Positions 48,960 to 60,594 of a stretch of 64,000 nucleotides of DNA are shown here, piece after piece (the stretch's first letter is position 1; the number at the start of each line of letters is the position of its first letter). The DNA is from Sequoia sempervirens (lineage: Eukaryota > Streptophyta > Pinopsida > Cupressales > Cupressaceae). The notes beneath the pieces were generated by a model, which saw only the letters and a list, made by a program, of their open reading frames with translations, searched no databases and was not told where the DNA came from. The stretch spans positions 62,001 through 126,000 of the forward strand of contig VDFB02321268.1 of NCBI GenBank assembly GCA_007258455.2, in the 5' to 3' direction. Both the position numbers and the translations under genes were made by a program.

Positions 48960-50166
48960 TATAGACACCTAAAAATGACCTAGGCCTGCAACCTTCATTT
49001 TTTACCACTTTTGTCCTAGCATAATTAAGTCATTTAATTATGTCCTTGGTCCACATTCGACCATTGATTAAATAATTCATAATTATTTAATTAATTCATG
49101 TCATTTATTCCTCATGATTATTAAATAAATAAATTTTATTTATTAAATACGTCATTAATTGTCTAAGGTCTTCCTTTAATTAAATAAATTTCTTAATTTA
49201 TTTAATTCCCCTTTGTCATTTATTTCTTCTTGATTATTAATTAAATAAATTTTATTTATTTAATTACGTCACTAACTAAGTCCCCTTCTTTCTAAAATTA
49301 AATAGATTCTTATTTATTTAATTTTCCACTTTCCACTATAACTAAATAATTATTTTAATTATTTAATTATTCATTGGCCTCTTCTCTCATAAATTAAATA
49401 AATTTTATTTATTTAATTTGGTCCACTCTCTTGAATTTTGAATTAAATCATTATTTAATTTAAAATAATTACTTTTGTCATATTCTTCTATAATTAAATA
49501 ATTATTTTAATTATTTAATTATTCATTGGTCACCTAAATTAAATAATTTTTATTATTTAATTTCTCCTATCACCTCTTTGTCCATGCCAATCTTATCTTC
49601 CACATAAAATCTTATCTCTTGACATCTCATTTAATTTTATCCCTTGATTGAATTATCTCATAATTCAATCTCAACCATTCATTTCTTGTCATTTCCCTAA
49701 TTTTGACCTAACCCTATTCCATACTACAACATTCAATCTTGACCATTGATTCTAGGGTATTTGTCATCTTCTCATCCTAGCCACACATTCAAAATTGCAG
49801 TTTTTATAAAATGGCAATTTTGTTCTTATTTTGGCATCTCATGCTCATGCTGTCAACTTAGGCTATTATTATTGTCATTTGCAGTCATTGTCATTTTAGT
49901 CTATTGTGAAGTCATTTATTTTATACAAATCCTTCAAATCTTGTTGTAGGGCTTAAGCATTTTAGATTGCTCAAGAGATGAATCTGAGGGCAACATTTTC
50001 CAGCAAGCAAGAAGGTATTATGAAAAGGAATCATGGAGGTATCAACAATCAGGTATAATTGTTCTTTTGTTTACTTCATTTGTGTTTCGTAAAATCTTTG
50101 GGTTTCAATTATTATTCATTTGTTTATGGCTAACTCCCCAAATCCTTAGAAAACCCCTTGATTACA
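48960..50166 (+). repeat. 5' LTR of the 9.2-kb element, with palindrome array
   Basis: It begins TATAGACACC (TG decayed to TA) and ends GATTACA. Between 49058 and 49562 there are about ten imperfect palindromes such as AATTAAATAAATTTTATTTATTTAATT, spaced 40-55 bp apart. A short open frame at 49746-49949 is duplicated in the other LTR and is not a recognised protein. Confidence 0.93.
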
Positions 50167-50167
50167 T

Positions 50168-50180
50168 TGGTGAACCCGAC
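50168..50180 (+). promoter_or_regulatory. Presumed primer-binding site of the 9.2-kb element
   Basis: TGGTGAACCCGAC starts one base after the LTR end CA, the expected position for a PBS. The complementary tRNA was not identified. Confidence 0.5.
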
Positions 50181-52132
50181 ATATTTGGACAAATAAAAAA
50201 CTATTTTTGGAGTTGGTTTCTTCTTGTTGCAGGGCTTGTTTGGTTTTTGTTGCAGGTTTGGCATCATTGTGGACAAAGCCGAAGATTCGACCATAACTTT
50301 CAAACCACTGCATATTGGCTCACGAAATGTTTTTTGTAGCTTAATAACAACATCACACACTCTAATTCCAAAAATCAGATTTTTTTGATCTGTTTTTCAT
50401 TTTTTATAATTATTTTTATTTTTTTAATAAAAAAATAATTTGGGAGCAAATAATCGAATTTTTCAGATATGTTTACATTTCTGGAAAGCTCTTTTAATTT
50501 TAAGAGGGCTCTACTCTTTATTTTTTAAATTTGGATGTGCAATTATTAGTCAAAAATAGATTTTTTGAAATTAGGGTTTAAAATAGATTTGCTTAAATCT
50601 CACTCACAATTGCAAATCTACTCACAAAATGTTTTTACAGATTTGGGATGACATCAAATGACTCCAGTAAAAAAATGAGAATTTTTAGAGCTATTTTGTA
50701 TTTTTTATAATTTTTTTATGATTTTTCATAAAAAAATTAATTTCTAGTGCAAAACAGCAAATTTTTCTGATTTATTTATATTTTTGGAAACCTCTTGAGA
50801 TTTTAGATAGGATTTATTCTCTGTATTTTTCATTTTACTATCAAAATTTTTTCTAAAAATCATATTTGTTGTGACTAGCTAACTCTCTAATAGTTGTGAC
50901 TAATCTTTTCTTGTAGCGTGTGGCGATTCTCATTCGTGTGTCCAAGACCATTGCATATGAGACTACTAATATTCATTGTTTGTAGATTTGCAAGTCAAAG
51001 AAGGAATAAACAAACTTTGTGCTTTTTTTTTTCTTCTTAGATTAGCAAACATTTGAATTTGGTGCATATAAAAAGAACACGTCTTCTTTGCTTGATTGTG
51101 GTTGTGGAATGGTAGGTGAGTATGCTCTCACTTGGTGAAAACCTTGTGATCAGAAAACCAGACCCATTCTAATCTGTTATTTACCCTGGCTTGGTATATT
51201 GGAGTATCCTTTCCCCTCACGCTTTCAAGCGATCTTAGGTGTAAGAAAAACAGTTATCAACTCTAGAAATTGGGCCTGCCTGGGCATTTCATCACCCCAA
51301 CGCGACTCAAACCAGAAATGGAGCTAAAGCCAAGCTACCCCTGACCGATATATAAATGTAAATCTTAAGGGAAAACCTAAGGTTGAGAGTGCGGATGTGT
51401 CATACGAACAGAGTTGTACTCCCTTAAACCCTATTGAGCTTAACCTCTTTAGGCTGGAGTGCCACCTTAATGGTGATTAATCTCTTGCCCCATGTATGGC
51501 CACTCGAATGGGGGTCCCGAACTAAAAAATCTTATGTAGTAAGCCGAAATCCTTCTATTTGCTAGCGCAGCACCGGTCGGTGTGAAGGCATCCACACCTT
51601 CGCAGTTTGTAGTAGAGGTGATCAGCTCGCCATGGGAGTTTCATGGGGGTTGGAAGCTTGGTTGGCCTAAGAAGAGAGTGCACTGTAAGGGGGAGCCCGT
51701 GCAGCCAAGCTTCTGAATTCACACGCTACAGATATGTGGTTATGTGAAATCTAGTGAATATTGTCATGGCCTAACCTAGGATCGTGCTTGTCTTATGTGT
51801 GTTTGTTTACACCCAAAACATTGTGCTTGTCAAGTGCTTGTTGGATTTTTTCAAAACATTATACATAATATTCACAAATCTGGACACAAACAATCAACCT
51901 TGGACAACTCAGACTTTTCAACAAGACAATCTCAGTCCTCATTTTGAACTTAGACTTGGTATTGTCCATCATAGTCCTCATTTGGTATCTAGACTTGGCA
52001 TTGGTCATTTTCCTTAGTCAACATCTTCATTGTCACCTTAGCATTTGGCATCCTTTCTTGACCAATTTTATCACCTTGCATTAGTCATTTCCCTTAGAAA
52101 AACATCATTATCACTTTGCATTTAACAACATC
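50181..52132 (+). other. Leader of the 9.2-kb element
   Basis: Non-coding. It contains AT-rich sequence to about 50870, then a more balanced part with a conserved hairpin module at 51560-51715. Confidence 0.6.
51560..51715 (+). ncRNA. Conserved leader hairpin module, 9.2-kb element copy
   Basis: CCATGGGAGTTTCATGGG is identical to the element 1 copy. The following stem is GAAGCTTGG (51653-51661) with CCAAGCTTC (51705-51713). Relative to element 1, a T-A pair has become A-T with both sides changed. Loop words GAGTGCA and GGGAGCC are conserved. Confidence 0.6.
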
Positions 52133-53386
52133 ATGACATCCACCACCTTGTCTTCCCTTCGCCAAGATATGGATAGGCTTGCTAGTAAAATTGAATACAA
52201 ATTACTTTGTAGAGGTCAATACCAAGAAGCCTCAGACTTTAGGAGACAATTTATCCAAGCCAAAAATCAAGGTCCTTCATACCAACAACCCATCAGTCCT
52301 AGTCCTCCATCCATCTACCCTCACTACAAAAATTCACTTGACATAAATCCTACCATTAATTCACAACAAACGTCCACTTATCACCCTTATCCTAACCTTG
52401 ACAAGGGAATCCAATTGTCCAATAGTCCATTCCAAACCTCCATGTCATATTCTGACTCTTCACCTATTAATCCCATCCAAGTCTGCATCCCTTATCAACC
52501 ATCTACCAACTCATGTCAAGTCCCCACATCATACCATACCAATCCAGTCCAAGTCTCCATGTCCTATTTCAATCAACCTTACACCAATCCAGTCGAAGTC
52601 TCCACGTCATATCCTTGTCCTTCAATAGTTAATCCAGTCCAAGACTCCATGACATATCTAGTCCAAGTCCCCATGTCATACCCTTATCCTTCACATACTA
52701 GTCCAATGCAAGTACCCATGTCATATACTAGTCCTTCACATACTAGTCCAGTCCAAGTCCCCACATCCTATCCTATTCCATCATTCATTAATCCTTTTCA
52801 AGTCATCCCCTCACAAGCCACATCTAGTCATGAAAATTTTGTCATTGCTCAAAGTCAAATCCCATTGTCTAAAATTGAGGATACATGTCAAAATGAAAGC
52901 CCAAAGCATAACCTTATAATGTCACCCTCATGTCAAGAACAAGGTAGTCCATCCCATGACCCTATCTTAAACTCCATTCAGGGAGTCCTTCAAGACAATC
53001 ATGACATCCAAAACATACCTATCCATGACAACCCCATCTTGGAACAAGACCCTACCATTGACCAAGAAGTCCAAATCCATGACAACCCCATCTTGGAACA
53101 AGACCCTACCATTGACCAAGAAGTACAAATCCATGACAACCCCATCTTGGAACAAGATCCTACCATTGACCAAGAAGTCCAAATCCATGACAACCCCATC
53201 TTTGACCAAGACCCTGCCATTGAACAAGAAGTCCAAAACGATCCACTCCTTGACCTTTACGCCATTCATGATCAAACATTTTCCAATCCTATACAGGCCT
53301 CGACTATTGATAGTTTCCAAAATGAGACACTTGCCTCCATTACACACATAGACGAACTCCTCAAGCACAAGAGTATTCCAATATAG
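52133..53386 (+). CDS. Gag-position ORF of the 9.2-kb element, repeat-rich, function unknown
   Basis: An intact frame of 417 codons starts with a basic, helix-prone segment (LASKIEYKLLCRGQYQEASDFRRQF) and continues Pro/Ser/Tyr/Gln-rich. Two repeat blocks stand out: about ten copies of a short NPVQVSMSY-like unit (52440-52800) and four 18-residue units HDNPILEQDPTIDQEVQI encoded by exact 54-bp repeats (53023-53238). No capsid domain or zinc knuckle is seen. It may be the N-terminal extension of a Tat gag whose capsid part was deleted. Being open while neighbouring reading frames are broken could reflect recency or constraint. Confidence 0.55.
   Translation: MTSTTLSSLRQDMDRLASKIEYKLLCRGQYQEASDFRRQFIQAKNQGPSYQQPISPSPPSIYPHYKNSLDINPTINSQQTSTYHPYPNLDKGIQLSNSPFQTSMSYSDSSPINPIQVCIPYQPSTNSCQVPTSYHTNPVQVSMSYFNQPYTNPVEVSTSYPCPSIVNPVQDSMTYLVQVPMSYPYPSHTSPMQVPMSYTSPSHTSPVQVPTSYPIPSFINPFQVIPSQATSSHENFVIAQSQIPLSKIEDTCQNESPKHNLIMSPSCQEQGSPSHDPILNSIQGVLQDNHDIQNIPIHDNPILEQDPTIDQEVQIHDNPILEQDPTIDQEVQIHDNPILEQDPTIDQEVQIHDNPIFDQDPAIEQEVQNDPLLDLYAIHDQTFSNPIQASTIDSFQNETLASITHIDELLKHKSIPI
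53023..53238 (+). repeat. Four tandem 54-bp repeats in the gag-position ORF
   Basis: CCATGACAACCCCATCTT recurs at 53023, 53077, 53131 and 53185, exactly 54 bp apart, keeping the frame. Copies are nearly identical, with the fourth the most changed. Confidence 0.95.
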
Positions 53387-53790
53387 ACATATTTGAAAAT
53401 GATCAAGCTATAACTGAATTTATTGGACTCTATGACACTGACTATAATGATGGCTTCAACATTTCTTTGGAAGCACCAAGAGAATTATTTGAACTTGACA
53501 TGTTGCATGATCAGACCAAAGATATCAGTCAGGAATATGTCCAACAAGATAGTGAAGCTAAGACACTTTATCACTTAGGGTCATCTATCTTTGTCAGAGC
53601 AGGCTTTCTCGCAGATGAAAATATTACAAGTGACAATATCCACATACCTAATGATGGGTTAGCATCTTTCTTTCAAAACAACAAATACCCCATTGCAAAT
53701 AGAATCTGTCAAAGCATGCAATATCAAGGCAAAGGACTAGGCATACATGAGCAAGGCATTCAAGAACCAATACAACTTTAGGAAAATTAC
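53387..53790 (+). pseudogene. Relic of the protease-RT linker in the 9.2-kb element
   Basis: After the stop at about 53384, an IFENDQAITEFIGL block and YQGKGLGIHEQGI match the acidic block and the G-patch-like block of the linkers in elements 1 and 2, in reversed order or rearranged. Protease and RT are missing. The open part is 53467-53781. Confidence 0.55.
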
Positions 53791-54329
53791 AGACATCAAG
53801 GTCTTGGTTATTCCTCAAACAGCAAATTAAACGATGTCAGTGGTACCTCCTCGATATTGGGGGCAGCTTTGTCAAATACAAACATCAAAATGGAGTCCAT
53901 GAGAAATCCTTGTCATAAGATTGCTGCCAACACCCCCTCCACCCACACCATGAACTGTCATTCCATCATGAATCAACCTCCCCTTTGGGACCAACAAAAA
54001 AAAAGTCTTACAAGTCAAAAGATGAAAATCAAATGTCAAAGGCCATTGAATCAAACAAAAGGACAAGTGGACACATAAAATTAAAATGGATCCCAAAGAA
54101 AGACGGATCGAACAAAGACACCCAGTCAAATACAAAAGTCAATCACAATGTGGAGCCATAAGGCAAGAGGACTCCCACATATAACACATGTCCACCTCCT
54201 TCAAAATGGTCATCAATCAAGGCATATAAAATTGTTGGTTCCAAACACCATCCCTCCAAAATCTGTCATCCAACATCCCAAGCTTGGAAAGTAAAAAGTC
54301 ATTCATCTAAATGTCCAAACAACCTTTCC

Positions 54330-54635
54330 ATGTCTACCATCATTTGTCATAATCCTACATCTCGCCTAAAGTCCAAAAATCCTACATCACAAATCCGTCA
54401 CATCATGGCAGCAACTCTTTACCACAAGGACTCTCATGGCACTCTATTGCGATGTGCGTATTTTGATAAGACCAACTCTAATATCAGAAAGGATCATAAT
54501 GACATCGATCAGTTGTATGCAAGTGCTACGATCCTCACAAGACAACTCCTTCAGCAAGGTCATTATTGGCATATCATGGTACCAGTCTCTACATCGGCAC
54601 CGTCAGTGGATTCAGAACAGTCAGTGGTTATCTAA
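54330..54635 (+). pseudogene. Relic of integrase N-terminal region in the 9.2-kb element
   Basis: TLYHKDSHGTLLRC and LLQQGHYWHIM resemble TLYHRSIEGSLLHC and LLRMGYYWPTM of the element 1 integrase zinc-binding region. The His/Cys zinc ligands between them are not preserved and no catalytic core follows. Confidence 0.55.
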
Positions 54636-56967
54636 AGCATCCAGGCTATCCACAAAATCAAAAATACAAAAAAAAAAAATTTGTAAAAAAATTGTCACCC
54701 TGATGAAAACCTAGCAAACAAGCGTCTTGGTGACACCAAAAAAATAAAAATAAAAAAGTCAAGAAAATAGTAAAGAGAAAAATTTCATCCAATGGTGAAA
54801 ACTTGGCAAATAGGCACCTTGGATAAGTACCATGATGAAAACCTGGCAAACAGGCATCATGTGTAAAATATATCATCTATGTGAATTTTTACACTTGGGG
54901 GAAAGTCGTCTCATTTCCCATGCCTTCCTCATGACATTTACATCCATCTAAGCCCTATCATTTCTGTCCATTTTCCCACCTACCTTGGTCTTGACATAAA
55001 ACTGGCACATAAATCATGCTTTGGGAAAACTCTTGACATGTCTATCCTTCGGTCATACACGATTCACGAAATGTCATTGACTGTCATAGCCTTATTGTCA
55101 TTATATGATAGTCCTTGAAAATCATATGACAATTCCCTTAGTCTCATGTCTCCCATTCTTTACCAAGGCCACCCCTATCCTTTCATGCCTATCACCTATC
55201 TTGGCTTTCCCTTGTCAAACAGTCTAAGGATAATCATCATCCCATCTAGTCCTAACCAAGTCATTCCAAATGCAACGAGTCTAATCCATACAAGCACATT
55301 ATCCACAATTTTAATTGACTACATTCCTAGCCCGGCTATAGACCTCCATACTTTCATCACATTATCGTCATCGTCCTCACGTTGTTTCGGGATGCGTCCT
55401 TCCCACGTCGAACAATGTTGTCATCACCTGTCAATTGGTATTCAGCTTGACTAGGGGCACAATCATGTTTGTCCTTGGATTCTCATGTGTAAGCATCAGT
55501 CATTTGCATTTGTCACGGTCCTCCTAAACGTCCAAAAAAATTATAAAACAAAAATCCAAAAATCATAAAATGAAAAAAAAGAAAAAAATATCAAAAAAGT
55601 CCTAAAAAAAAACAAAAACATCATAAAATGTCTTGAAGGAAGACCAAAAAAAAAATCATAAAATGTCTCGAAAAAATACCTAAAAATCATAAAATGTCTT
55701 GAAGAAAAACACAAAAACATCCAAATCAATGTCAAAATCCTAAAAATGGAGTCAAAGTTAGTCATGTCAGTCAGTCCATGTTATTGTCGAACTACGTTGT
55801 CTCTATGCATTTGCTACATAGGCAAGGCCATCAGTCGATGAGTCCCTGAGACATTAGGTCAGTCCTTTTAGGTTGGTCAAAATAAAATCATGGCATTTGT
55901 CACAATCGTCACATCAGTCAAATAAGTCAGACATAGTCAAAATCGAACACAAGACAGTCATTTGAAACGTCAATGTCAAAATTGGTCAAAATTAGACAAC
56001 ATAAGCCAATCAATCATACAGTCAACATCAGTCAACTTGCCAAAACATATTACTCAAAACAATGTCAATCTCGTCACTCTTTGGTCCTCTTCAAGATGTG
56101 TCCTTCTTAGAGTTAGACCTCGTCAAAATGTCCTTTGCCTTTTTCAGGATGTGTCCTTCCTAACAATAGGCACCGTCAAACCATCAACACCATCAAATTG
56201 GAAAAACTCTTAAACTGTCAAAACTGTCAAATCAAACAAGAATTCAATCTTTGGCAAACAAACATTGGCAAACAAAATTACATGGCTGTTAATCTTTCTG
56301 GTCTTTCTTATCTTATCTTTTGGCTATCTTGGCTATTTTGTCTTATATTTTTTACTATCTTGTCTTTTTGGTCATGTTACTAGCTACCTCGAGGATATCC
56401 CATGAAGGATTTAGAGGTGCGATGACGTCTCCTAGCCTATTTTATTTTCTCTGACTGCTGTCTGTGGGTTGTCTTGACAAAAAGACTGGGACAACTTCGC
56501 CCTTAGTATGAGTTAGGACATTCCTTGTCTGTGATTGTCTATTTTTCAAGTGGATGACCTTGCACACCTTGGTCTACATCATACCATTGTGTTTGTTGTC
56601 CATTTGTGTCATTTTTACTGCCCAATGATGATTAAGAGCAATAAATATTTGTCCTATGACAATGTTTTGAAGGATTTGGTCTAGGAACTAACATGCATCT
56701 TCTTTAGTCTTGTCATCTTCTCTCACTCGTCTCATATCGGCATTGCATCCTTATCATCATCCATATCTTTTGCACTAACATTTCATTGTCTCTTCATATT
56801 CTAGTCTTCTCATCAATTTTGAGAGCACACTCATGTTCTTGGAACTTTTCTGTCCTCTCGAGGGGGCATACCGTAACCCTCCTCGTCATTCTTCCTCATC
56901 TTATTTTGCACTGGGGCATTTTTTTGACTTATTTTCTTTGTCATAATGCGACAAGTGACATTATTAC
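54636..56967 (+). other. 3' untranslated region of the 9.2-kb element
   Basis: It contains CTGGCAAACAGGC words, A-rich tracts, AGGATG-type motifs (55389, 56093, 56146), one 3' hairpin module (55788-55860), and a CCCATGAAGGATTTAGAGG block shared with element 2. No coding sequence is recognised. Confidence 0.7.
55788..55860 (+). ncRNA. 3' hairpin module in the 9.2-kb element
   Basis: CTACGT (55792-55797) faces ACATAG (55816-55821), five of six pairs, followed by GCAAGGCCATCAGTCGATGAG as in the other copies. Confidence 0.45.
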
Positions 56968-56981
56968 AAAGAGGGGCAAAA
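56968..56981 (+). promoter_or_regulatory. Polypurine tract of the 9.2-kb element
   Basis: AAAGAGGGGCAAAA directly precedes the 3' LTR start TGTAGACACC. Confidence 0.9.
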
Positions 56982-58176
56982 TGTAGACACCTAAAAATTA
57001 GGCCTGCAAGCTTCACCACTTTTGTCCTAGCATAATTAAGTCATTTAATTATGTCCTTAGTCCACATTCGACTATTGATTAAATAATTTATAATTATTTA
57101 ATTAATTCATGTCATTTATTTCTCATGATTATTAAATAAATAAAATTTATTTATTAAATACGTCATTAATTGTCTAAGGTCTTCCTTTAATTAAATAAAT
57201 TTCTTAATTTACTTAATTCCCCTTTGTCATTTATTTCTTCTTGATTATTAATTAAATAAATTTTATTTATTTAATTATGTCACTAATTAAGTCCCCTTCT
57301 TTCTAAAATTAAATAGATTCTTACTTATTTAATTTTTGTCCACTTTCCACTATAGTTAAATAATTATTTTAATTATTTAATTATTCATTAGCCTCTTCTC
57401 TCATAAATTAAATAAATTTTATTTAATTTGGTTCACTCTCTTGAATTTTGAATTAAATCATTATTTAACTTAAAATAATTACTTTTGTCATATTCTTCTA
57501 TAATTAAATAATTATTTTAATTATTTAATTATTCATTGGTCACCTAAATTAAATAATTTTTATTATTTAATTTCTCCTATCACATCTTTGTCCGTGCCAA
57601 TCTTATCTTCCACATAAAATCTTATCTCTTGACATCTCATTTAATTTTATCCCTTGATTGAATTATCTCATAATTCAATCTCAACCATTCATTTCTTGTC
57701 ATCGCCCTAATTTTGACCTAACCCTATTCCATACTACAACATTCAATCTTGACCATTGATTCTAGGGTATTTGTCATCTTCTCATCCTGGCCACACATTC
57801 AAAATTGTAGTTTTTATAAAATGGCAATTTTGTTCTTATTTTGGCATCTCATGCTCATGCTGTCAACTTAGGCTATTATTATTGTCATTTGCAGTCATTG
57901 TCATTTTAGTCTATTGTGAAGTCATTTATTTTATACAAATCCTTCAAATCTTGTTGTAGGGATTAGGCATTTTAGATTGCTCAAGAGACGAATCTGAGGG
58001 CAACATTTTCCAGCAAGCAAGAAGGTATTACGAAAGGGAATCATGGAGGTATCAAAAATTAGGTATAATTGTTCTTTTGTTTACTTCCTTTGTGTTTTGT
58101 AAAATCTTGGGGTTTCGATTATTATTCATTTTTTTATGGCTAACTCCCCAAATCCTTAGAAAACCCCTTGATTAAA
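56982..58176 (+). repeat. 3' LTR of the 9.2-kb element
   Basis: It matches 48960-50166, begins TGTAGACACC and ends GATTAAA, where the terminal CA appears changed to AA, followed by the AACTC duplication. The palindrome array is at 57066-57572. Confidence 0.93.
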
Positions 58177-58181
58177 AACTC

Positions 58182-58700
58182 ATTAGGAAAGTCTGCAACT
58201 AATGGGTGATCTGCCTGTATGGGTGTGTCAGCTAACCAATTAGCAATGACTTGTCCTTTAATAGCCTTTCTTTCTACATACTGGATATCATAATCACTAA
58301 GTATCATAACCCATTTGGCCAATCGCCCTGTTAATGATACCTTGCTGAGAAGATATTTCAGAGGGTCTATTTTAGCAATCAACACTGTTTGATGGTTTAG
58401 CATGTAGTGCCTCAATTTCTGAGTAGCAAATACTACTGCAAGATAGGAACGTTCAATGGTACTATAGTTGAGCTCATAACCTACCAAAGTCTGATTGATA
58501 TAATAGACCGCCCTTTCATGACCTTCATCGTCATTCTATGCAAGCAATGCTCCGAGTGATGAATGGGTTGGTGTAATATAAAGAATCAATGGTCTTCCTT
58601 CAACAGGTGGCATTAAGATAGGTGGTGTGAGTAAATATTCTTTAATCAATTTAAAGGCCTCTCCACACCTGGTTGTCCATACAAAGGGTACTCCTTTCTT
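58182..58700 (-). pseudogene. First RNase H of element 2
   Basis: On the minus strand AVYYINQTLVGYELNYS, AVVFATQKLRHYML, DPLKYLLSKVSLTGRLAKW and QYVERKAIKGQVIA identify the gypsy RNase H. As in element 1 the N-terminal catalytic Asp position is replaced (LYITPTHSS). A stop lies just before the open part (58487). The domain runs into the AACTC insertion site at its C-terminal end. Confidence 0.85.
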
Positions 58701-59693
58701 AAGTAGATGTTGAAAAGGATGTGTCTTATTTGCTAACTACACTATAAATCTTTTGATGGATTGAAGCCTTCCCTGTAATGTCCTTAGTTGACTAAGATTA
58801 GTGGGTGGAGGCATATCCATGATTGCTTTTACCTTAGCGGGATCCACTTCAATGCCTCGTCTAGAAATGATATAACCTAACAACTTTCCTGACTTGACTC
58901 CAAACACACATTTCTTTGGTTTGAGTCTCACTTTATACTTTTCCAACCTCTAAAATATCTTGTCTAAAACCTGTAAATGTTATGCCCTTGTCTTGGATTT
59001 TACAATAAGATCATCGACATAATCCTCCATAAGAGTGTGCACTAGATCATGAAAGATAGTAGTCATGGGACGTTGATAGGTTGCTCCAACATTCTTGAGT
59101 CCAAAGGGCATAACATTCCAACAATACGTTCCCTAAGGACAAGTGAAATCCATCTTAGGTTGGTCTTCAGTTGTAATTATGATCTGGTTATATCCTAAAA
59201 ATCCATCCATAAGGGACAACATCTCATATCCTGCTGTCAGGTCAACTATCATGTCTATGTGAGGCAAAGGGAAGTCATCCTTAGGACAAGCTTTGTTGAT
59301 ATCTCTAAAATCAGTACAGATGCGGATGCCCCCAGTTGGTTTAGTGACTAGTACAAGTTTGGAAATCCAATCTGCATAGTCGATAGATCTGATGAAACCA
59401 ACGTCTAAGAGTTTCTTGAGTTCTGCCTTGACAAACAAAGCAATTTGTGGGTGCATTTTTCTCAATTTTTGTTTCACTGGTTTGGCACCTGGTTGTAAGG
59501 GTAAATGATGCAGAACAAGTTCAGGATCCAACCCCGTCATGTCAGCATATGGCCAAGAAAAATTTATCTGTCTTTGTGCAAAGAAGTTATGGAACTCTGG
59601 TTGCTCTTCTGTTGTCAATGACGCTGCAAAATAAACCAGTCGAGGATTCTCTTTGGTACCTATGTTGACTTCTACTATTTCTTCAATGAGCAT
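58701..59693 (-). pseudogene. Reverse transcriptase of element 2
   Basis: The minus strand carries KMHPQIALFVKAELKKLL, ACPKDDFPLPHIDMIVD, LSLMDGFLGYNQ and the YVDD box (plus 59010-59021), then CVFGVKSGKLLGYIISRRGIEV. Stops occur near 59133 and between 58946 and 59010. Catalytic aspartates are retained. Confidence 0.9.
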
Positions 59694-60260
59694 GGGTGAA
59701 TTTTCCTATGCAATGGGGAGAATGTTCAAACTTCCATCCTTAGGTGCCTCAGAGAGGTTTTCACCTTTGGATGCATCCTTTCTTTTTACTTTTTCATTGT
59801 CTAAAGGTGCCTTTTGGTTTTCACCTAGAGACTCATCCTTTTTATTTTTTTTATTCTTTTTCTCATTTTTACAACTGGAGGGTTGAATAGATTCCCCAAA
59901 ATATGCTTTCTTTGTCCAAGTTAATAGTAAAACTAGCCTTATGATCACCATTTGGTATGCCTTCTTGTAATCCCAGGAACTCAGCAATTGTTTCGTCGTT
60001 CTCAAAAATGTCTAAGACGGGTGTGTCTTGTTCATCCCAATCAATGAGTTGGGGATAAACTAAGGGCATGTCATCATCAGAGTTGTCAAAGTCTAATGGG
60101 GTCAAGGTAAATATTGAATTATTCATGTGGTTACAAAATTCTTGTACCAGGTTCTTTTTGCTCTTAGGTTTGGGTCTAGGTGGATGGATAGGTGGGCCTA
60201 GTGCCAAGGTTTGACTATCTGAAATAGGTGGCTTAGGTTGCCAAGAGGTAGGATCAAGTG
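59694..60260 (-). pseudogene. Protease-RT linker of element 2, part nearest RT
   Basis: The minus frame contains LDIFENDETIAEFLGL and NGDHKASFTINLDKESIFWG, corresponding to the acidic block in element 1, and a Lys/Glu-rich stretch at about 59800-59880. It is separated from the rest of the linker by the 2.2-kb insertion. DPTSWQPKPP continues directly from the other side. Confidence 0.75.
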
Positions 60261-60585
60261 TGTTAGAATCCAAGATCACCTGCATGCAAGATAGATACCT
60301 GTCACATGCAAAAGATATGAAGAACCGAAAAAGATGTTCTATGTAAACCTCTCAGTAAAAATGCATTAAGAGAATCTATGATTACTAAGTGATCAATCCT
60401 TATGAAGGAGATCAAGAAACCCTAAAATGGAAACCCTAAATGAAACCCTAGTGTGCACAGTTAATAATTAATAATTAATTATTAATGTGCCTAAGTTTAG
60501 CTTAAGTAATAAAGAGGAATAAGTGACTTAATTAATTAATCAATGTGATGTAATTAATTAAGCATAATAACTTATTACTCTAACA
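60261..60585 (-). repeat. LTR (3' in element sense) of the 2.2-kb element
   Basis: It is 325 bp, TGTTAG to CTAACA, and nearly identical to 62127-62451. It includes AATTAATAATTAATTATTAATT palindromic sequence. Confidence 0.95.
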
Positions 60586-60594
60586 CCCCCCCTT
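60586..60594 (-). promoter_or_regulatory. Polypurine tract of the 2.2-kb element
   Basis: The minus strand reads AAGGGGGGG immediately before the LTR. Confidence 0.85.

Larger units (their letters stand above)
48960..58176 (+). mobile_element. Non-autonomous Tat-type gypsy derivative, 9.2 kb, inserted in element 2
   Basis: LTRs of 1207 and 1195 bp (48960-50166 and 56982-58176) and the duplication AACTC (48955-48959 and 58177-58181) define it. It keeps a leader hairpin, a gag-position ORF, fragments of the protease-RT linker and of the integrase zinc region, and 3' hairpin modules and PPT, but lacks capsid, protease, RT, both RNase H domains and the integrase core. It must have depended on a related autonomous element. 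The two LTRs differ by only a few percent by eye, so it is younger than element 2. Confidence 0.92.

Noticed and set aside
49746..49949. 67-codon hydrophobic frame, also at 57756-57959
   Set aside because: Part of the duplicated LTR of the 9.2-kb element. No evidence of coding beyond duplication.
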